This document shows positions 42,184-46,108 of a stretch of DNA of 46,108 bases, in pieces. The notes under the pieces are model-generated. The model made no database searches and was not told where the DNA came from. It saw only the letters and a program-made list of their open reading frames with translations. The position numbers and the translations under genes are program-made. Source of the stretch: Candidatus Promineofilum glycogenicum (GTDB taxonomy: Bacteria > Chloroflexota > Anaerolineae > Promineifilales > Promineifilaceae); assembly GCA_016707605.1 (NCBI GenBank), contig JADJHJ010000021.1, positions 1-46,108 of the forward strand, written 5' to 3'. Each line of letters begins with the position of its first letter. The stretch's first letter is position 1.

Positions 42184-44223
42184 CATGAAGCCGTCCCTAA
42201 CCTCTATCCGCGCTATTGCGTCGAGGAGCCATTCCCGACCATCCTGACCGTCCACGCCTATGAGCGGGCGACGGGGCTGGTGGGCGTAGACCCGGAGGGC
42301 AGCTACTTCCCGCGGTCGGTGGTGGAGCGGCCGACCGGCTCGCCGCTGGAGGCCGACTTCGCCGCCGGGCGCACGCCGCAGCGCTTCGATGCCACCGCTC
42401 TGCCGGCCGGGGCCGCGCTGCGCAACGTGGTCTACACCTGCCGCGGCGTGACGCTGACCGTCGATTCCCCCCAACCCTTCATCGCCCGCTACCTGAGCTT
42501 CGACTTCCCCGGCTGGTCGGCGCGGGTCGACGGCACGCGCGTGCCCATCACCGCCGAAGACCCGACGGGGCTGATCACCTTCGCCGTCCCCGCCGGGGAG
42601 CACCGCATCGAAGTGCGCTGGGGAGCCACGCCGCTGCGGCTGGGGCTGGTGGCGCTGAGCGCGCTGGCGGCCGTTGGGGTCATTGTAGTGGCGAGTGGCG
42701 GGTGGCGAGCCGGCCCCCTCGCCCTTTGGGAGAGGGTTCTGGGGCGGAAGCAACCCACAGCTATCGACCAACGACCAACGACTACTGACAACCGGCAACT
42801 GACAACCGATAACTTCCACCGCCGCGAACTCACCACCCTTGCCCTCCTGGCCGTCGCTCTGCTGGGCGCGAAGCTCGTCTTCGACCGCGTCGAGTCGCCG
42901 CTGCGGCGGGCGGGCGGGCCGCCGGTGGCGGTGGCCGGCGGGTTGGCCGGCGGCGAACTGCGCTTCGACGGCTTCAACCTGAGCCGGCCGAGCGTTGACG
43001 CCGGCGACACGCTCGACATCGACCTGGCCTGGACGACTCTCAGCCCGCCAACGGTGGACTATCAGTCCGACGTCTGGCTGGTCGGGGCCGACGGGCTGAT
43101 CTGGAGCGTCAAGGGCACGGAACGGCCGCGCGTCTTCGAGGACGCCCCGCCGACGCGGCAGTGGCAACCGGGTGAGTGGGCCTGGGATAGCCGCGAAGTG
43201 CGCGTACTCGATGGCGCGCCGCCGGGCGAGTACGCCGTCGTCCTGACGCTGTTCGACAAGGCGACGCTGCAACCGGTGACGCTGACCAACATCAATGGCG
43301 CGGCTGTCGGTCCGACGGCGGTCATCGGCCGCATCACCGTCACCAATCCCACCGCGCCGCCCGACTTCGCGCCGCAGTATCCTCTGACCGCGGCTGTCGC
43401 GCCGGGGCTGAGCCTATTGGGCTACAACCAGGATCGGGCCACGGGCGTGCCCGGCGAGCGGGTGCTGCTGACACTGTTCTGGGAGTGCACCGAACCGGCG
43501 GCGTGCGAACGCTTCACTGTGCGGCTGAAAGATGAAGCTGGCCGGACGGCGCAAACGTGGCAGTTGCCGGTTGTGCGCGAGGGCTTTGCCGCCGCCGACT
43601 GGCCCAGCCACGGCCGCCTGCGTGGGCAGTATCAACTGCAACTGCCCGCGGCGCTGGAAACGGGCGCGTACCGCTTCGTCGTCGGCGATGATGTAGCCCT
43701 GGAGCCGATCCAGGTCGCCGCGCCGGAGCGCACATTCGCCCCGCCGCCGCTGTCGCTGGAAGTGAACGCGCCCTTTGCTACGGCCGATGGGGAACTAATC
43801 GCCACGCTGGTTGGCCTGGCCGAATCCTCTCCCCAGTCCTCTATTGAAGGGCAAGGGGGCTTGCTCTTCTGCGCCACAGAACCCTTTCCCCTACCCTCTC
43901 CCGAAGGGCGAGGGGGTCTGCTCCCCTGCTCAATCCCCCTCGTCTGGCGCGCCGAAACGGAGACACCGACCGACTACCGCGTCTTCGTCCATCTGGTGGA
44001 CGCGACCGGGGTCATCGTCGCCCAGTCCGACGCCGCGCCGGCGGGCTGGACGCGGCCGACGACCGGCTGGCTGCCCGGCGAGTACGTCCTGGACAGCCAC
44101 ACGCTGACCCTGCCGGCAACGCTGCCCGATGGGCCGCTGTCGCTGCGTGTCGGCCTCTATGACCCCGACAGCGGGGCGCGCCTGCTCTCCGGCGCGGCCG
44201 ACTTTGCCGTCATCGCGCCTTAG
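42184..44223 (+). pseudogene. large membrane protein, fragment 3 of 3 (C-terminal outer domains)
   Basis: A long open frame without its own convincing start; sense begins at about SHEAVPNLYPRYCVEEPFPT, immediately after the disrupted region and in the same register as fragment 2. It holds a beta domain (VTLTVDSPQPFIARYLSFDF, WSARVDGTRVPIT, GEHRIEVRWGATPLR), a membrane helix (LGLVALSALAAVGVIVVASG) and then repeated beta-sandwich modules (GDTLDIDLAWTTLS, LPGEYVLDSHTLTLPATLPD, SLRVGLYDPDSGARL). Two stretches, 42716-42815 and 43826-43930, are translated copies of intergenic repeats, kept in frame. The whole may have been one gene of about 1,100 residues before disruption. Confidence 0.6.
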
Positions 44224-44249
44224 TGGTGCATCGCACTTTCTGAAGTGCG

Positions 44250-44642
44250 TTGCACCTTGCTTGCTGCCCCCACACGCCACAAAACCCTCTCCCAGAGGGC
44301 GAGGGGGCTGGCTCCTGGGGCCTGGCCCTCGACGTGGCCGAGAAGGGTGAGGTGTTCACCGTCAAGGCGTCGCTGCCGGGCATCTCGCCCGACGATCTGA
44401 ACGTGACGCTGGAAGACAACGTCCTGACCATTCAGGGCGAGACGAAGGAAGATGAGACGATCGAGGAGAACAGCTACCACATCCGCGAGCGTCGCTATGG
44501 CAGCTTCAGCCGCAGCGTGCGCTTCCCGGTGCCGGTGGAAGGGGACAAGGTCGAGGCCGAGTATGAGAATGGTGTGCTGACCCTCACCATTCCCAAGGCC
44601 GAGGCCGTGAAGCCGAAGCGGATTGCAGTGAAAGCGAGCTAA
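44250..44642 (+). CDS. Hsp20 small heat-shock protein, N-terminus replaced by repeat sequence
   Basis: The alpha-crystallin domain is intact from about codon 25: LALDVAEKGEVFTVKASLPG, ISPDDLNVTLEDNVLTIQGE, SYHIRERRYGSFSRSVRFPV and the C-terminal VLTLTIPKAEAVKPKRI with an IXV-like end. It would bind unfolded proteins as an oligomer. The usual ~40-residue N-terminal region and ATG are absent. In their place is translated CCCTCTCCCAGAGGGCGAGG-type repeat (44284-44308) after a TTG with no ribosome site. An internal GTG (44334) is the only other start. The gene is probably truncated by repeat insertion. It is followed by a strong terminator. Confidence 0.75.
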   Translation: MHLACCPHTPQNPLPEGEGAGSWGLALDVAEKGEVFTVKASLPGISPDDLNVTLEDNVLTIQGETKEDETIEENSYHIRERRYGSFSRSVRFPVPVEGDKVEAEYENGVLTLTIPKAEAVKPKRIAVKAS

Positions 44643-44661
44643 TCAAATAAGCGGTTAATTG

Positions 44662-44697
44662 AAAAAGGCGCTAAATCCGTCGGTTTAGCGCCTTTTT
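44662..44697. terminator. bidirectional intrinsic terminator between convergent genes
   Basis: AAAAAGGCGCTAAA (44662-44675), 8-nt loop, TTTAGCGCCTTTTT (44684-44697). The T-run on one side and A-run on the other let it serve both hsp20 on the plus strand and the secreted protein gene on the minus strand. Confidence 0.9.
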
Positions 44698-44727
44698 AGT
44701 TGCGTGCCTATCGATTGTCAACAGCTA

Positions 44728-45441
44728 TCAGTTGCATCGATAAGCGTTCGATGCCCCCCACACAAGGCCCGGCGAGAGAATCTGAGCGTCGGTGTAGGTG
44801 TAGTAGGCGCTCCAATTCGTCGAAATCGTGTAGTTACACTGTGCGCCGGAACACGTCTTGCTATTGCTGGTCTGCCCGCTGCCCCAACGTAAGGTGTAGT
44901 AAGAAGTGCCGGTCGTTGAGGAGTAGTCGAACCGCACTCCCGCCGAACAAGTAGCGGAGAGGTCGTCGGTAAAGATCGACCAAGAGAGCGGACTGACGCG
45001 CCCGCGAGCATCCGTATCGGATTCGGGTGCGACGGCTTGCGGCCCGTAGAGCGGGATGGTAAGCGGGCCGGCGTCACTATGGACTTCAATTTCGCCGGTC
45101 TGTACGTAATCGCCGGCTACAGATGCTCCAGCGGCATCGTCCCCACCAGCCGCAGCCGGCAGAGGGTCGATGATTTCAATCCGCTCAGTGATGATGCCCT
45201 CAGGCAGTTCGATAATGTTCGTCTCCACGACCACAGATCGCCCGACAAGATCAGGCAAAGGCGAGTCTGTTTCCGCAAATGTTTCGGTCGTTTCGGTAAC
45301 CGTCCCGGCCGATACTTCTCGCGTTTCAACTGTGACAGAGACAGGTGACCTCGTCGCCGCTACCAAGGGCCCATAGGCAAGCAACCCGCTCACGAGTACG
45401 ACGCCGACAACGATTAGCGTAAGCACTTTGAACTTGGACAT
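44728..45441 (-). CDS. secreted protein of unknown function
   Basis: A 237-aa exported protein. A signal or anchor helix is clear at the N-terminus (FKVLTLIVVGVVLVSGLLAY). The mature part starts with a Thr/Glu/Val-rich strand region (VSVTVETREVSAGTVTETTE), and the C-terminal ~100 residues have several Cys/Tyr/Ser/Trp-rich stretches (LSATCSAGVRFDYSSTTGTS, SKTCSGAQCNYTISTNWSAY, GLVWGASNAYRCN) that suggest one or two disulfides. I do not recognise the family. The ATG at 45441 follows GGAGG by 7 nt. Base composition is clearly less GC-rich than in the neighbouring genes, as is the adjacent histidine kinase, which may point to separate acquisition. Confidence 0.82.
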   Translation of the reverse strand: MSKFKVLTLIVVGVVLVSGLLAYGPLVAATRSPVSVTVETREVSAGTVTETTETFAETDSPLPDLVGRSVVVETNIIELPEGIITERIEIIDPLPAAAGGDDAAGASVAGDYVQTGEIEVHSDAGPLTIPLYGPQAVAPESDTDARGRVSPLSWSIFTDDLSATCSAGVRFDYSSTTGTSYYTLRWGSGQTSNSKTCSGAQCNYTISTNWSAYYTYTDAQILSPGLVWGASNAYRCN

Positions 45442-45485
45442 TGTATGACCTCCATCAGCTAGCGCCAGAATGGTTTCTACACCTT

Positions 45486-46108
45486 TTAGTCTAGCATGGA
45501 GCCGGTAAAGTCTGTGTTAAGTTTGGGAAGCCAGACAGTGAAGGTGCTGCCCACTCCTGGTGTGCTTTCTATCTCCAGATGCCCACCATGAAGATAAACG
45601 AGGTGAGAGACGATGGAAAGGCCTAGCCCGGCCCCCCCGTTTTGACGCGATCGTGACGCTTGTGGACGGTAAAAACGATCTAGAATTCGGCTTTGTTCCT
45701 CAACTGGAATACCTATGCCGGTATCGCTAATCTGGATCACGGCCCACTTCAATTCGACCTTGACGTTCACAAGTACTCGGCCGCCAGGACGATTGTAGCG
45801 AATACCGTTGTCAACTAGATTGCGGAAGATCGGCCTCAGCAGCACCTCGTCGCCGCGGGTAGCCAGTTCGGACTCCGCCATGAGTCGCAGTTCGACCCCT
45901 CGCTCTTGTGCGAGAGGGGTCATGTCGGCAACTACCTCTTCTAAAAGGGGTAATAGGTAAACCTCGCCGAAATTTCTATCCTGTTCCTCTCGCGTCAAGA
46001 GAAGCAAATCGCTCACCAGTTGCTCCAGTCTTGTCAGGATGCGCTCCTGGGTCGTCGTCATGTCGCGATAGTCGGCCAAGGTGGCCGCCGGATCACTGTG
46101 GACGACTT
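45486..46108 (-). CDS. sensor histidine kinase, N-terminus outside window
   Basis: The 3' 207 codons of a histidine kinase. The visible start is the second dimerisation helix (RILTRLEQLVSDLLLLTREE), followed by the ATPase domain with the N-box FRNLVDNGIRYN, the G1 box DTGIGIP, an RFYRPQASRSRQ F-box-like segment and the G2 box GGAGLGLSIV, then HGGHLEIESTPGVGSTFTVW. All ATP-binding residues appear intact. The phosphorylated histidine and any sensor region lie beyond the right edge, as does any cognate response regulator. Frame is open to the window end. Confidence 0.92.
   Translation of the reverse strand, partial: VVHSDPAATLADYRDMTTTQERILTRLEQLVSDLLLLTREEQDRNFGEVYLLPLLEEVVADMTPLAQERGVELRLMAESELATRGDEVLLRPIFRNLVDNGIRYNRPGGRVLVNVKVELKWAVIQISDTGIGIPVEEQSRILDRFYRPQASRSRQNGGAGLGLSIVSHLVYLHGGHLEIESTPGVGSTFTVWLPKLNTDFTGSMLD

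Overview
The window is GC-rich, densely coded bacterial DNA. I infer a Chloroflexota (Anaerolineae-like) genome. The reasons are gene style (zinc-ribbon/FHA ABC transporter beside Ser/Thr kinases, class II ribonucleotide reductase, choice-of-anchor Q beta-helix secreted protein) and very abundant palindromic low-complexity intergenic repeats. No rRNA, tRNA or marker gene is present to prove it. A 139-nt G-tract (23941-24079) and several single-base frameshifts in otherwise intact genes suggest a draft or metagenome-derived assembly.

Region 1 (1-14049, minus strand) is one compact operon for an extracellular contractile injection system (eCIS, Afp/PVC/MAC-like phage-tail machine). In transcription order it encodes: an orphan receiver-like protein, the DUF4255/Pvc16 cap, an unknown protein with an Ig/carboxypeptidase-regulatory-like segment, sheath 1, tube 1, a larger sheath 2, tube 2 with a Gly-rich tail, a LysM-type tube/baseplate adaptor with a Gly-rich linker, a tiny DUF5908-like protein, separate gpD and gpV spike proteins, an unknown protein with a C-terminal membrane segment, gp25, and a baseplate wedge protein running off the left edge. 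Upstream, past a minus-strand terminator (14131-14159), lie a LuxR-type regulator with an atypical receiver and an unrecognised 316-aa protein. These two share a strong promoter at 16212-16239.

Region 2 (16250-25600) holds a small conserved protein, a cytosolic molybdopterin oxidoreductase, and a signalling cluster: a double-FHA ABC transporter fused to its permease, a receptor Ser/Thr kinase with an outer CBM9-like domain, and a second zinc-ribbon membrane kinase ending at the G-tract. A conserved hypothetical and PlsC follow.

Region 3 (25700-36560) has two large secreted proteins flanking nrdJ and a polyphosphate-related region. nrdJ is preceded by a good promoter and two NrdR-like boxes 31 bp apart. 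The VTC-domain + DUF4956 gene pair occurs twice in tandem. Copy B's VTC gene, and nrdJ, each carry a 1-nt frameshift.

Region 4 (36560-46108) starts with a candidate structured small RNA that has its own promoter and terminator, followed by argC-argB-argD and a GNAT acetyltransferase. Next comes a large membrane protein gene broken by frameshifts and invaded by the genome's own intergenic repeats, then an Hsp20 gene that has lost its N-terminal part to the same repeats. A secreted protein of unknown function and a truncated sensor histidine kinase close the window.
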